From NCBI RefSeq assembly GCF_010501075.1, contig NZ_QVMN01000013.1, positions 1 to 64,000 on the forward strand: a stretch of DNA of 64,000 nucleotides, read 5' to 3'. This DNA comes from Dysgonomonas sp. 25 (GTDB lineage Bacteria > Bacteroidota > Bacteroidia > Bacteroidales > Dysgonomonadaceae). Numbering within the stretch: the stretch's first letter is position 1; each line of letters begins with the position of its first letter. Below the pieces are notes generated by a model. It did not search any database, was not told the DNA's origin, and saw only the letters and a list, made by a program, of their open reading frames with translations. A program made the position numbers and the translations under genes. Of the stretch, positions 44,972 to 54,730 are shown piece by piece.

Positions 44972-45042
44972 ATTTATTTTCCGTAAGTCTTGTAATGATT
45001 TTCAAGTATTTAGAGTTTTATCCCCTAATCTGATACATTACC

Positions 45043-45056
45043 GTGATCCCGCTGGG
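45043..45056. repeat. Probable attachment site at the tRNA-Lys 3' end
   Basis: GTGATCCCGCTGGG, identical to 34754-34767. tRNA 3' ends are common integration targets. Confidence 0.7.
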
Positions 45057-45116
45057 GCTCGAACCCAGGACCCCATCATTAAAAGTGATGTGCTCTACCA
45101 ACTGAGCTACGGAATC
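45044..45116 (-). tRNA. tRNA-Lys (anticodon TTT)
   Basis: 73-nt cloverleaf. Acceptor GATTCCG pairs with CGGGATC, D-arm AGCTCAGTTGGTAGAGC, anticodon loop CTTTTAA with TTT, T-arm with GGTTCGAGCC, discriminator A; CCA is not encoded. Its 3' end is the boundary of the accessory island, and its last 13 nt plus one base recur at 34754-34767. Confidence 0.97.
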
Positions 45117-45314
45117 TCCTGTTTTGCTTTACAAAAGCGTGTGCAAAGGTAAGTCATTTTCTTTATTTTCCAAATAATTAGTATAAGAAAAATAAAAAAA
45201 TATTCATCTTTAAACGCCATAAGAAATTTAAATATCTGTTTTTCAACTTTTTAAATATTACACATACATCTTCTATACTTTCCTATTTTTTTAGGATAAC
45301 AGAAAAAATACAAT

Positions 45315-45322
45315 TATCTTTG
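45315..45322 (+). promoter_or_regulatory. Putative -7 box for purF
   Basis: TATCTTTG fits TAnnTTTG, 49 bp upstream of the purF ATG. No purine riboswitch-like fold recognised in the leader. Confidence 0.5.
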
Positions 45323-45371
45323 TACTCTCTTTTTATTAGAGATAAACGTTGCTAAAAAAGATAACACTTCT

Positions 45372-47273
45372 ATGACTGAGCCTTTGAAGCATGAATGCGG
45401 TATCGCAATGGTACGCCTACTTAAACCACTCGAATATTATCACCAGAAATATGGTAGCTGGCAATATGGCCTGAACAAGCTGTACCTCCTGATGGAGAAA
45501 CAACACAATCGCGGACAAGAAGGTGCCGGATTAGCTGTTGTGAAGTTGGCATCACCTCCCGGAAATGAATTTATATTCCGCGAGAGAGCTACCGGTTCGA
45601 GTGCCATCTCCGAGATATTCGGAAACGTATACAAGAACTACGAGAAAGTTCCCGAAGAACTCCTCAACGATCCCATTTATGCCAGCCAACACCTGCCATT
45701 TGCAGGCGAACTATTTATCGGACACCTCCGATACAGCACCACAGGCAAAGACGGATTGTCATACGTACATCCATTCCTCAGACGAAACAACTGGCGATCG
45801 CGCAGCATTGCACTCGCCGGAAACTTCAATATGACCAATGTCGACGAACTTTTCCAAGATCTCGTTGCCGAAGGTCAGCACCCACGCTTCTATGCCGACA
45901 CATTCGTCTTGCTCGAAACGCTTGGGCACGCCCTCGACCGCGAAGTACAATACCAGTTCGACAAATATGGTAAAGATACGGGCATAAAAGGCGAAGAGCT
46001 CAACAACCTCATCGAACAGAACCTCGATATACACTTTATGCTCAACAAAGCCAGCCAGAAATGGGACGGAGGTTTTGTCGTAAGCGGTGTTATCGGCTGC
46101 GGAGACGGATTCGTCTATCGCGATCCATGGGGAATACGTCCGGCTTTCTATTACAAGGACGACGAAATCCTTGTTGTAGCCTCCGAACGTCCGGTCATCC
46201 AAACGGCCATGAATCTGGATGTCGATCAAATCAAAGAACTCGAGCCGGGACAAGCGATCATTGTCAAAAAAGACGGGACAGTCTACTTCTCGCAGATACA
46301 AGAGAAGAAACCCGAGCTTGCACCATGCTCTTTCGAGCGGATTTACTTCTCACGCGGTTCGGATGCCGATATCTACGAAGAGCGCAAAAAGCTCGGAGAA
46401 CTACTCCTGCCTCCTATATTGAAGGCCATCGACAATGATATACAACACACTGTATTCTCATTTATCCCAAACACCGCCGAAGTCGCTTTCTTCGGAATGG
46501 CAGACGCTTTCAATAAGCATATGAATCAGGTCAAACTCCGTAAGATTATGGAGAAAGGCCCCGAAATCTCCACCGAAGACCTGAACAGGATATTATCAAT
46601 GCGCGTGCGCACCGAAAAGGTCGTTATCAAGGACATCAAGCTCCGCACCTTTATCGCTCAGGACAAGAGCCGGAACGATCTGGCAGCACACGTATACGAT
46701 GTCACTTACAACTCGCTTCGCCCTTACGAGGACAACCTCGTGGTGATAGACGACAGCATCGTACGCGGTACAACCCTCAAACAGAGTATTATCAAGATGC
46801 TCGACCGTCTCCATCCCAAAAAGATTGTCGTTGTTTCCTCGTCGCCACAAATCCGCTACCCCGATTGCTACGGTATCGATATGTCGCGGATGAGCGAATT
46901 TGCGGCTTTCCGTGCGGCTATGGAGCTGCTCGAAGAGCGCGGTATGCAACACGTCATCGACGAAGTATATCAAAAGTCCATTGCCCAACGCGATAAGCCG
47001 AAAGAAGAGATTGTCAACTATGTGAAAGGCATATACGCACCATTCACCGACGAAGAAATCTCCGCCAAGATGGCTCAGATGCTGACTCCTCCGGGAACGC
47101 AGGCAGAAGTCGAATTGGTATTCCAGACCATCGAAGACTTACACAAGGCTTGCCCGGACAACCACGGCGACTGGTATTTCTCCGGCGACTACCCTACCCC
47201 GGGCGGAAACCGCATGGTAAATACAGCCTTTATCAACTATGTCGAGGGCATAGACAAACGATCGTATAACTAA
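45372..47273 (+). CDS. purF: Amidophosphoribosyltransferase
   Basis: 633 residues, longer than the about 500-residue E. coli enzyme but usual for one Bacteroidales type. Class II glutamine amidotransferase domain with Cys9 (HECGIAMV; needs removal of an N-terminal extension or propeptide to expose it), and GELFIGHLRYSTTG. The C-terminal phosphoribosyltransferase domain has the PRPP loop VVIDDSIVRGTTLK. It catalyses the first step of purine synthesis, PRPP plus glutamine to phosphoribosylamine. Ends in its own terminator; single gene. Confidence 0.9.
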   Translation: MTEPLKHECGIAMVRLLKPLEYYHQKYGSWQYGLNKLYLLMEKQHNRGQEGAGLAVVKLASPPGNEFIFRERATGSSAISEIFGNVYKNYEKVPEELLNDPIYASQHLPFAGELFIGHLRYSTTGKDGLSYVHPFLRRNNWRSRSIALAGNFNMTNVDELFQDLVAEGQHPRFYADTFVLLETLGHALDREVQYQFDKYGKDTGIKGEELNNLIEQNLDIHFMLNKASQKWDGGFVVSGVIGCGDGFVYRDPWGIRPAFYYKDDEILVVASERPVIQTAMNLDVDQIKELEPGQAIIVKKDGTVYFSQIQEKKPELAPCSFERIYFSRGSDADIYEERKKLGELLLPPILKAIDNDIQHTVFSFIPNTAEVAFFGMADAFNKHMNQVKLRKIMEKGPEISTEDLNRILSMRVRTEKVVIKDIKLRTFIAQDKSRNDLAAHVYDVTYNSLRPYEDNLVVIDDSIVRGTTLKQSIIKMLDRLHPKKIVVVSSSPQIRYPDCYGIDMSRMSEFAAFRAAMELLEERGMQHVIDEVYQKSIAQRDKPKEEIVNYVKGIYAPFTDEEISAKMAQMLTPPGTQAEVELVFQTIEDLHKACPDNHGDWYFSGDYPTPGGNRMVNTAFINYVEGIDKRSYN

Positions 47274-47294
47274 TTACATCCAATCTTATGATAT

Positions 47295-47321
47295 AACCGG
47301 GCTTTCACAGTCCGGTTTTTT
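47295..47321 (+). terminator. Terminator of purF
   Basis: AACCGG and CCGGTT pair around an 11-nt loop with an inner CT/AG, followed by TTTTTTT. Confidence 0.85.
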
Positions 47322-47793
47322 TATGTAATAAATAGACAATCGCGTCACTTTTTTGTCACCCTGTTTTTTGAGGTTTATCCGCTCTTTATCAGCCTGATAT
47401 CGCCTAAAAAACTTGACAAAACAGGATATGTTTTATAAAAAACAGTTGTCAAATTATGTCAAAAACCTTAGTTCGCTGATAATCAGTCGAAATTTAGTTA
47501 AAACTTGACACTCTTGACAGATTTGACGCGATACAGTGTTTTTTGTCTTGTCATATTTTTATTATTAAACCACGAATCTACACCAAGGGCACAAAGTAAA
47601 AGAACGGTTCTGTCATGCCGAGCAGATGCGAGGCATCCCAACCCGACTGTGAACAACGAGCTCCCTCACATCCGCTCGGGATGACAATCCATATGTCAAC
47701 TTGTTTTCTCGTCAACTTTTCTTATATAGATAAAGTTTCTTGTAACTCGTAACTTGTAACTGCCCGAAGGGCGAAGTAACTGTGCGAAGCACA
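47322..47793 (-). repeat. Gene-free stretch: cassette 3 downstream repeats
   Basis: No gene. 47322-47446 is unique; 47447-47793 repeats the downstream block of cassette 1, with an added imperfect palindrome (gccgagcagatgcgaggcat ... catccgctcgggatg) also seen in cassette 2. Confidence 0.65.
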
Positions 47794-48975
47794 TCAGTCC
47801 TTTTTGCAGCGGACAGAGTATAGCGACTGCCTCCCATCCCGATAGCGGGAAACATCTCCAGTCATACGAAAATAACGGCACCAAGCACTGCCGAAACCGT
47901 AAACACTACTCGTCCAGAACAAACCCCATTGACCATAAAATGAAGTGGAAGTTTGCTCAATTATGAATCTTCCCGCAAGAAGAATACTAAAGCCTCCTTC
48001 ATGAGCAAACCTACTTTTCCCTCCGGGAGCTCCATTGGAATGACCGGGAACTTCGCATTCACTTTTCATCGCTGTACCATGCTCTCCCCGGGAACCATCC
48101 GATGTAGACCATGCTGGTTGCCATGCCCCCCAAGTAGAGATATCAGCAGCAGTCAAGCTACTATATGGCAAAGGCGTGGCTTGCATCACTTGTTCCAATT
48201 GGTTCCATTCAGTATCGCTGGGAATATGCCAATTAGTAGGACATATACCTTGAATATGAGTAGAAGGACCAGGGTTAGCATCTCCTTCTCCTTGCTGCTC
48301 GGTCACCAAATCTTGTGCGCCCAAAGTTACAGCTGCATAACTATAGAGAAGTCCGTATTTTTTATTCCACTCAGGGATGTTTGCAGGATTTGTTTCAGTT
48401 CCCCCATCAGGCTGTGGATAGAAGTACCGTTTCAAAATACGGGCATTAGGATCGGAGCTATCTCCTGGCTGAGATAAAGTAATAGACCCATCCGACGGCA
48501 AATAACGAATATTTTCGAGCAACCAATCTCCTGCTGTACCGAAATTACTTGCAAGGTATAATTCACCGTCACGGTCATCTATCACTTGATATACTCCATT
48601 TGCGCCCGAGCCTTCTCCCAATATTTGCCATTTTGTTCCATCCCAGACATAGAGCCCTTTATAAATAGGCTCCATAGGAGGGCATCCTCCTGTTGTTGTT
48701 TGATTATAAACAACCAATCCAATATGATCGCTCAAATCGTAACTTCCGGTCGTGTTACCAATCGATTTTGCCAACTCCAAAGGAGTGCTTGGTTCTAAAT
48801 CAGTCAATGCTACCCGTGGCAATCCCAGTCCTTTTTTAGTTGTTGCACCTTCTGTCAAATCCAGCAATGCCCCTGCAACAGGTGGATGGTTACTCCCGAT
48901 AGTCACCTGCCCATGCAAGCTAATTGTCGTAAATAAGGCTAATATGATGATAGCCTGTGTCAAAGTTCTTTTCAT
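47794..48975 (-). CDS. Secreted FISUMP-domain protein (paralogue 3)
   Basis: 393 residues. Signal peptide MKRTLTQAIIILALFTTISLHGQ, then VTIGSNHPPVAGALLDLTEG and a FISUMP domain (GICPTNWHIPSDTEWNQLE, ending SVRCKKD). It has diverged more than paralogues 1 and 2 from each other in the middle (for example QVIDDRDGELYLASNFGTAGDWLLENIRYLP). It keeps the same ends and the same final pattern FWTSSVYGFGSAWCR followed by a variable stretch. Secreted; function unknown. Confidence 0.85.
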   Translation of the reverse strand: MKRTLTQAIIILALFTTISLHGQVTIGSNHPPVAGALLDLTEGATTKKGLGLPRVALTDLEPSTPLELAKSIGNTTGSYDLSDHIGLVVYNQTTTGGCPPMEPIYKGLYVWDGTKWQILGEGSGANGVYQVIDDRDGELYLASNFGTAGDWLLENIRYLPSDGSITLSQPGDSSDPNARILKRYFYPQPDGGTETNPANIPEWNKKYGLLYSYAAVTLGAQDLVTEQQGEGDANPGPSTHIQGICPTNWHIPSDTEWNQLEQVMQATPLPYSSLTAADISTWGAWQPAWSTSDGSRGEHGTAMKSECEVPGHSNGAPGGKSRFAHEGGFSILLAGRFIIEQTSTSFYGQWGLFWTSSVYGFGSAWCRYFRMTGDVSRYRDGRQSLYSVRCKKD

Positions 48976-49795
48976 GTTATAAAAAAATTAACCACCTCCC
49001 CCTGTCCCCCTCCACAAGAGGGGGTAGCAGAAAAAGATGAAGTGAATAATATGTTTGTTTGAGCCCCACCAAACCTCCCCGTGGGGGAGGCTAAGGGAAA
49101 GATATATTTTCGTTTTTTATTGAATAGTGGTACAAAACCATTTCCCCCTCTGGGGGATAAAGGGGGCCGGTTATTGTCATCTCGAGTGGATACGAGGGAG
49201 CTCGTTCGGTTTTTTTGTAGGGGCAGACCTATGTGTCTGCCCGATATGTCGATTTGCGGGCGCACACGCAGGTGCGCCCTTACATGGCTTCTATTGTTGA
49301 TAGAAGAGGATGATATACTTCCCCCTTCGGGGGATTGAGGGGGCCTGCTGTTAACTGAAAAACAGCCCCTCGCCCCCCCTCTTGTGGAGGGGGCTGGGGG
49401 GAGGTGTCCTCGGCTGTCGCAGCCCGGAATACCCCTGACATTAACACAAGCATTCGGGCACCCCCTCCCTGCCTCCCCCACAAGGGGAGGAGATAGGAAA
49501 AGAGTGTATATTTTTACTCCCCCTCTGCTGGAGGGGGACGGGGGGAGGTGAATTTTATTAGTTGAAAATTTGGATAATCGCCCGAAAAACGTTATATTAC
49601 GTGTGTGTGTGTGTGTGTGTGTGTACCTATTATCTCACCAATGAACATATTGATAAGACGGAAGTTGAATGAAAAAATAAGGTGTTTTTGTTCCATTATA
49701 CGTATAGATATTAACCCCGTTACATTTGACAAAGAAAGGGATATTTTGCTGTTTCTCCAAAAATATCCCTTCTATTTTACTGTTTTAATCTTTTT
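48976..49795 (-). repeat. Gene-free cassette 3 leader
   Basis: 820 bp without a credible gene. Contains repeated cccctccacaagagggggta-type blocks, a palindrome at 49216-49283 (tgtaggggcagacc ... ggtgcgcccttaca), the (GT)12 tract, the conserved outer module and a hairpin GGGATATTTT / AAAATATCCC (about 49737-49768) that can terminate transcription next to the glmS stop. Confidence 0.7.
49601..49624. repeat. (GT)12 microsatellite, cassette copy 3
   Basis: Twelve GT units, about 625 bp upstream of paralogue 3. Confidence 0.9.
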
Positions 49796-51640
49796 TTACT
49801 CTACCGTTACCGATTTAGCGAGGTTGCGTGGCATATCCACATCCCGGTTCTTATTCACGGCAATATGATAGGCCAGCAATTGCATCGGGATGCAGGAAAG
49901 AAGCGGATCGAGGCACTCCTCGGTATGAGGCACTTCGATATAATGGTCGGCAAGCGCCTTAATGGTTTCGTCTCCCTCGTTGATAACCGCTATCACCCGC
50001 CCGTTACGCGCTTTTATCTCCTGAATATTGCTGACGACCTTTTCGTAGATAGCCGTATTCGTCCCGATAATTACTATAGGCATTTCGTTGTCTATCAACG
50101 CTATCGGGCCATGCTTCATTTCGGCGGCAGGGTATCCCTCCGCATGGATATAGGAGATTTCCTTTAGCTTCAACGCCCCTTCCAAGGCAATGGGGTAGTT
50201 GTAGCCACGCCCCAAGTAGATGAAATTCTGCGCATAAGTGAATATCAGCGAAAGCTTTTTGATTTCATCATTCAGTTTCAGGATTTGCTCTATTTTGGAC
50301 GGAATATGCTGCAATTCTTTTATTAGTTTGACATAAGTAACTTCGTCGATGCTTTTCTTCTCCTTAGCAATAGCCAATGCCATCATTGTCAACACTGTAA
50401 CCTGTGCCGTAAAAGCTTTGGTAGAAGCCACTCCTATTTCGTGTCCGCAATGGGTATACGAACCCGAATCCGTATTGCGCGGAATGGATGAGCCAACCAC
50501 GTTGCATACCCCGTAGACGAATGCTCCCGCTTTGCGCGCCAGCTCGATAGCTGCCAGCGAATCGGCCGTTTCGCCCGATTGCGATATGGCAATCACAATA
50601 TCATCAGGATTGATAACCGGATTACGGTAGCGGAATTCGGAAGCATATTCCACTTCGACAGGTATACGGCAAAATTCTTCGAACAGGTATTCGCCTATCA
50701 GTCCCGCATGCCACGACGTTCCACAGGCAATAATGAGAATACGGCGGGCATTGACAAATTTATCTTTATGGTCGATAATTCCCGAAAGTGTTACGTTTGT
50801 CCCTTCGACATTGATGCGGCCGCTCATGCAGTTCAGCAAGGTTTGCGGTTGCTCAAAAATCTCTTTCAACATGAAATGCGGATAGCCTCCACGCTCCAGT
50901 TCACTGAGGTTCATCTCGAGTTCTTTGATTTCCGGCGTTTTCTGGATATTGGAAATCGTAACCACTTTCGGCTCTTTATCACGCGAAATAATGGCTATCT
51001 CTTCATCATCCAGATAGATTACCTTATTCGTATACTCGATAATAGGCGAAGCGTCCGAACCCAGAAAAAATTCGCCTTCGCCCAACCCGATAACGAGCGG
51101 GCTACTTTTGCGGGCTGCAATAATATTGTTAGGATTACCCTTCTCTATAACGGCAATAGCATATGCTCCGACCACCTGATTGAGTGCCAATTGCACGGCC
51201 GTGAACAGGTCGCAATTGTTGAGCTTTTTGATGTATTCTATCAATTGTACCAGCACTTCCGTGTCGGTGCTGCTCTGGAAGGTATATCCTTCGGCAACCA
51301 ATTGGGCTTTCAGTACCGAATAGTTTTCTATAATCCCGTTGTGGATAAGCGCCAGCGATTCGGTTTGCGAATAATGCGGATGGGCATTTGCATTGCTCGG
51401 CTCGCCATGCGTAGCCCAGCGCGTATGCGCGATACCGATTGTTCCCGTGGTATTCTTGTCGCGGGCATATTCTTCCAAATCTTGTACACGCCCTTTGGTT
51501 TTGAGAACGGAGAGTTTATTACTGTCGTCGATGAGGGCAACACCTGCACTGTCATATCCACGATACTCGAGTCTGTGTAAGCCTTTTACAAGTATCGGAT
51601 AGGCTTCGCGGAAGCCTATATATCCTACAATTCCACACAT
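49796..51640 (-). CDS. glmS: Glutamine--fructose-6-phosphate aminotransferase (isomerizing)
   Basis: 614 residues. N-terminal glutamine amidotransferase with nucleophile Cys2 (MCGIVGYIG) and HTRWATHG. Two C-terminal SIS sugar-isomerase domains contain ACGTSWHAG and SQSGETADSLAA, then the conserved HAEGYPAAEMKHGPIALI and end NLAKSVTVE. It makes glucosamine-6-phosphate for peptidoglycan and LPS. Preceded by a TATCTTTG box; no glmS ribozyme seen. Length is normal for the family. Confidence 0.97.
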   Translation of the reverse strand: MCGIVGYIGFREAYPILVKGLHRLEYRGYDSAGVALIDDSNKLSVLKTKGRVQDLEEYARDKNTTGTIGIAHTRWATHGEPSNANAHPHYSQTESLALIHNGIIENYSVLKAQLVAEGYTFQSSTDTEVLVQLIEYIKKLNNCDLFTAVQLALNQVVGAYAIAVIEKGNPNNIIAARKSSPLVIGLGEGEFFLGSDASPIIEYTNKVIYLDDEEIAIISRDKEPKVVTISNIQKTPEIKELEMNLSELERGGYPHFMLKEIFEQPQTLLNCMSGRINVEGTNVTLSGIIDHKDKFVNARRILIIACGTSWHAGLIGEYLFEEFCRIPVEVEYASEFRYRNPVINPDDIVIAISQSGETADSLAAIELARKAGAFVYGVCNVVGSSIPRNTDSGSYTHCGHEIGVASTKAFTAQVTVLTMMALAIAKEKKSIDEVTYVKLIKELQHIPSKIEQILKLNDEIKKLSLIFTYAQNFIYLGRGYNYPIALEGALKLKEISYIHAEGYPAAEMKHGPIALIDNEMPIVIIGTNTAIYEKVVSNIQEIKARNGRVIAVINEGDETIKALADHYIEVPHTEECLDPLLSCIPMQLLAYHIAVNKNRDVDMPRNLAKSVTVE

Positions 51641-51680
51641 ATTTTTTCGTTTGAGGTTGGTTTTAGTTTAAAAGAGAGTA

Positions 51681-51688
51681 CAAAGATA
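51681..51688 (-). promoter_or_regulatory. Putative -7 box for glmS
   Basis: TATCTTTG fits TAnnTTTG, 40 bp upstream of the ATG. Confidence 0.5.
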
Positions 51689-51840
51689 TTTTTTTTAGCG
51701 CGCTACATCAAACGAATATATACTTTTTTGCTTTTTTATAAACCAATTAATAATATTAAGGGTTATTCACTAACATTCTGACAAAAGACAGCCTTTGGTC
51801 TTTCCAAAAGCTGTTTTTATATCAAGGTTCAATAAAACGA

Positions 51841-54199
51841 TCAGAATGAAAGCTTGGCACTTGCAAAATAGCTTCGTGGAAAAGATGGTCCGTAGATATA
51901 GGAAGATATGCGGTCGCGCCCTTTATCGAAGTCCTTCTGAAAGGCGTCCGTCATATTCTGCACGCCGCCGCTGATTTCTAATCTACTGCCTTTGTAGAAA
52001 GGAATCTGATAAGATACCTTTGTGTTGAAAGTCATAAATGTCCGTGTCTTTTTCGTGAAACGGTTTTGTGCTTTTTCCGCCTCATAAGGGACGAGCATCG
52101 AACCTGTATAATTCCCCGAAAAAGATATTTCGAGCCGCTGTATAGGGGTAACCGTAGTGACAAAGTAGCCATACGTCCGGCGTACGCATCATTTTTTTGG
52201 TCGATTGGATATGATCGGCAGGATCGTCCGACCATTTGCGCGAATCGTCGTAGCGGCTTTTCTGGATGGTTATCCCCATTTGCAGTTCCACCAGACTTTT
52301 ATATCCTCCGCGCAATTCGAGGTTGACACCATATACTTTCGCCCCCGACTCGTTGACTGTGGTGCGGATAATGGTACCGTCGGGCTGTTCCTCCGAGACA
52401 GACGTAAAAGGATTGAGCAAACGGGTAAAGAATCCTTCGGCAAGGAAGTTCACTTCCACAACGCCGAATTGATGATACCAGTCGGCCGAAGCGCTGAAAC
52501 TGTGCGACTTTTCCTCTTCCAAATCGGGTGATAGCTGCGAAATAATATGCTGCCCGCCTGCAATATCCACATGGAGATCCTCATCGAACAATTGCGGTGC
52601 GCGGAAACCCTGTCCGTAACTCAACCGGATATTCATATCCGGCGAAGGGTTATAACGAATATTGGCGCGGGGGCTTACAATTGCATGATCTATGAGGCTA
52701 TGTTTATCCAGCCGTCCGCCGAAGAGGAATCCCCATCTATCGTTCTTCCATTCGTTTTGGACAAAGAGGCTTTTGGTACTTGTCGATTGCTCGATCTTGT
52801 TGCGGAAACCACTTTGATCTTCGAGGTCGTCGTGCGTATATTCTATCCCTGTCGTGAGGTCGGAAGGCATAAACAGCAACTTGTCGAAACTGTAATTGTA
52901 TTGCCCTCCCAAGGAGTAGGTTACATCTTTTGTTTTGCCATACGAATTGAGGCGGTTGTTGTAATTATCTATTTCGTCTTGTGTCTCACCTCCTGTTATT
53001 TCGCCTGCCGGCTCGCCTCCGCCGTAGTAGCTGTCGCGGTTAGCCAATTGCCCCGAAGCGAAGAGGGAGATCTTCTGTTTGCCATCGGGTGAAAAAATAT
53101 CGTATTTGAGACTTCCCACATCCACTTTCGAATCTATCTGTTCGGCAATTTCCGCCTGAAAAGGAGGTAAGTCCAAGCGATCCCCACCACGGCGAAATTC
53201 CTGAATATTATGATATTCGGCAGTCAGACGGGTATATGTGCTCGTTTTGGCAAAAGCGCGGAAGCCCATCGTCCGGCTATCCAGTTTCGGCAACTCCGAG
53301 AATCCGTCTCCGTCCTGATCGTAAGCGGCACGATGGCGCTTCTGCCCGAAAAGCATAACGCCTAAGCGCTGATTGTCGGCAACGATGGAGGCGTTGAGTG
53401 CTGTAGAATTGTCAAATACCCCTTTGCCCCCTATCGACATGATGTTGTGCGATAATTCGCCCGAATTACGGACAGGCTCTTTGGTGATAACATTGATTGT
53501 TCCGGCGATAGCCGAAGCCCCGAAAAGGGCAGAACCGCCGCCACGCACAACCTCTACGCGCTCGACCATATTTGCCGGAATCTGCTCCAGCCCATATACG
53601 CCTGCCAGTGCGCTGAATATAGGGCGCGAATCGATCAGTATCTGCGAGTACGCTCCGCCCAGACCGTTCATCCGCACCTGTGGAAGCCCGCAATTCTGGC
53701 AGTTATCCTCTACCCGCAATCCCGGTTGATAGTTCAACCCTTCGGATAGCGAAACAGCATTTGTGCGGTCGAATGTCCGTGTGTCGAGGATGCTCACTAA
53801 GGTAGGGGCTGTGCGCCGCGAAGTTTCGTTGCGGTTGGCCGATACCACGACTTCGTTGAGCGAAACATTGTCTTCTTCTATCTCGAAATTGATTTCGTAG
53901 GTTTTGCCTTTCTCCAGATTCATCTCGAACTCCTGTGTTTTGTATCCCACAAAACGGGCTTGGATGATGAATTTGCCGACAGGCAGGTTTTTCAGGAAAT
54001 AGTGTCCTGTGGCATCGGTCGTTGTGCCGATGGTTGTACCTTTCAAGGCAATGGTGATATAGGCAAGGTGTTCGCCTGTCTTTTTATCCACCGCATGCCC
54101 CATTATATTGATGTCGTTCTTCTTGTCTTCGGTGTTGTCCGCCTTCGCACAGAAGGTTGCTGCCAATAAGGCTATCAGCAGCAGTATTTTTTTTATCAT
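51841..54199 (-). pseudogene. TonB-dependent receptor broken by one frameshift near its C-terminus
   Basis: From ATG 54199: signal peptide (AATFCAKA), carboxypeptidase-regulatory-like domain (NIMGHAVDKKTGEHLAYITIALKG), plug (VRMNGLGGAYSQILIDSRP, VEVVRGGGSALFGASAIAGTINVITKEP) and barrel. The frame shifts at about 52171-52175 after KKMMRTPD. The native continuation YGYFVTTVTPIQRLEISFSG and SMLVPYEAEKAQNRFTKKT runs in another frame to 51841, ending YFASAKLSF. One extra base (or two lost) explains it. The last about 110 residues of the barrel are lost unless this is a sequence error. The neighbour's His-rich protein suggests metal uptake. Confidence 0.85.
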
Positions 54200-54295
54200 A
54201 TTCTTTTTTCTTTGTTTTATGAATAAATAATACACCATGTCATACAAATCCCTTTACGACAAAAGGATTCGGCATGAACTACAAGCTATTATGAA

Positions 54296-54658
54296 TCATA
54301 AAACAGGAGGTGGGCGAAGAAACGAAAAGTAGTGGTGTTCCTGCCGGAAAGCAGGTGATGAAAAGTTGGATATAAGAATTTCGCCCCTTTCTATCGGGCG
54401 GATAATGTCTATAACCGTTACAACGGTAGATGGCGCATGAAATGCCGAAAGCTGGCTTATCAGCTGTATCTCGGCACCTGAATGTTCGTGATGGGGATAC
54501 CCGTCGTTATCGGGCGCATAAGGGTGCGAATGCACAATCGTTATGCCATTTACGATATGCGTGTGGGTAAAAAAACTGATGCAGGCAAAATAGTTGATGA
54601 AAATAACCGGCAAGATTATTTTTATCAGTCTGTTTATTTGTTTTCCTCTCAGTTTCAT
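54296..54658 (-). CDS. Small His-rich membrane/exported protein near the TonB receptor
   Basis: 120 residues from ATG 54658. One N-terminal hydrophobic segment (LIKIILPVIFINYFACISFF) followed by a histidine cluster (THTHIVNGITIVHSHPYAPD ... YPHHEHSGAEIQ). No enzyme family recognised. It is encoded just upstream of a TonB receptor, a common Bacteroidetes layout for metal-related transport, so a metal-binding or sensing role is inferred. The stop is 97 bp before the receptor start. Confidence 0.65.
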   Translation of the reverse strand: MKLRGKQINRLIKIILPVIFINYFACISFFTHTHIVNGITIVHSHPYAPDNDGYPHHEHSGAEIQLISQLSAFHAPSTVVTVIDIIRPIERGEILISNFSSPAFRQEHHYFSFLRPPPVL

Positions 54659-54730
54659 GCTGCAAAGGTACAACAATCCTTTTCCGTGGGCAATACCTAT
54701 TTAAGGGGATTTTATTTGGAGGTTGGTATA

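Larger units (their letters stand above)
44205..45042 (-). mobile_element. IS1-family element, approximate limits
   Basis: Contains the transposase and a 180-bp leader. The right limit is proposed at ttatcccctaatctgatacattacc (45018-45042), which begins GGTAATG on the - strand, similar to IS1-type ends. No inverted partner or target duplication was found on the left, so the left limit is only the end of the gene. Confidence 0.45.
47447..49768 (-). repeat. FISUMP cassette copy 3 (inverted)
   Basis: Matches copy 1 inverted across the flanks. The downstream segment with tgtcaaattatgtcaaaaac, cacaaagtaaaag and aactcgtaacttgtaact, then the gene, the C-rich leader, tttggataatcgcccgaaaa, (GT)12, the conserved module to aaagaaagggatattttgct, and a hairpin. 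It sits between purF and glmS. The middle of the gene is more diverged than between copies 1 and 2. Confidence 0.8.

Noticed and set aside
51641-51680. glmS ribozyme
   Set aside because: The leader is short and AT-rich without the ribozyme core; a simple promoter box is enough.
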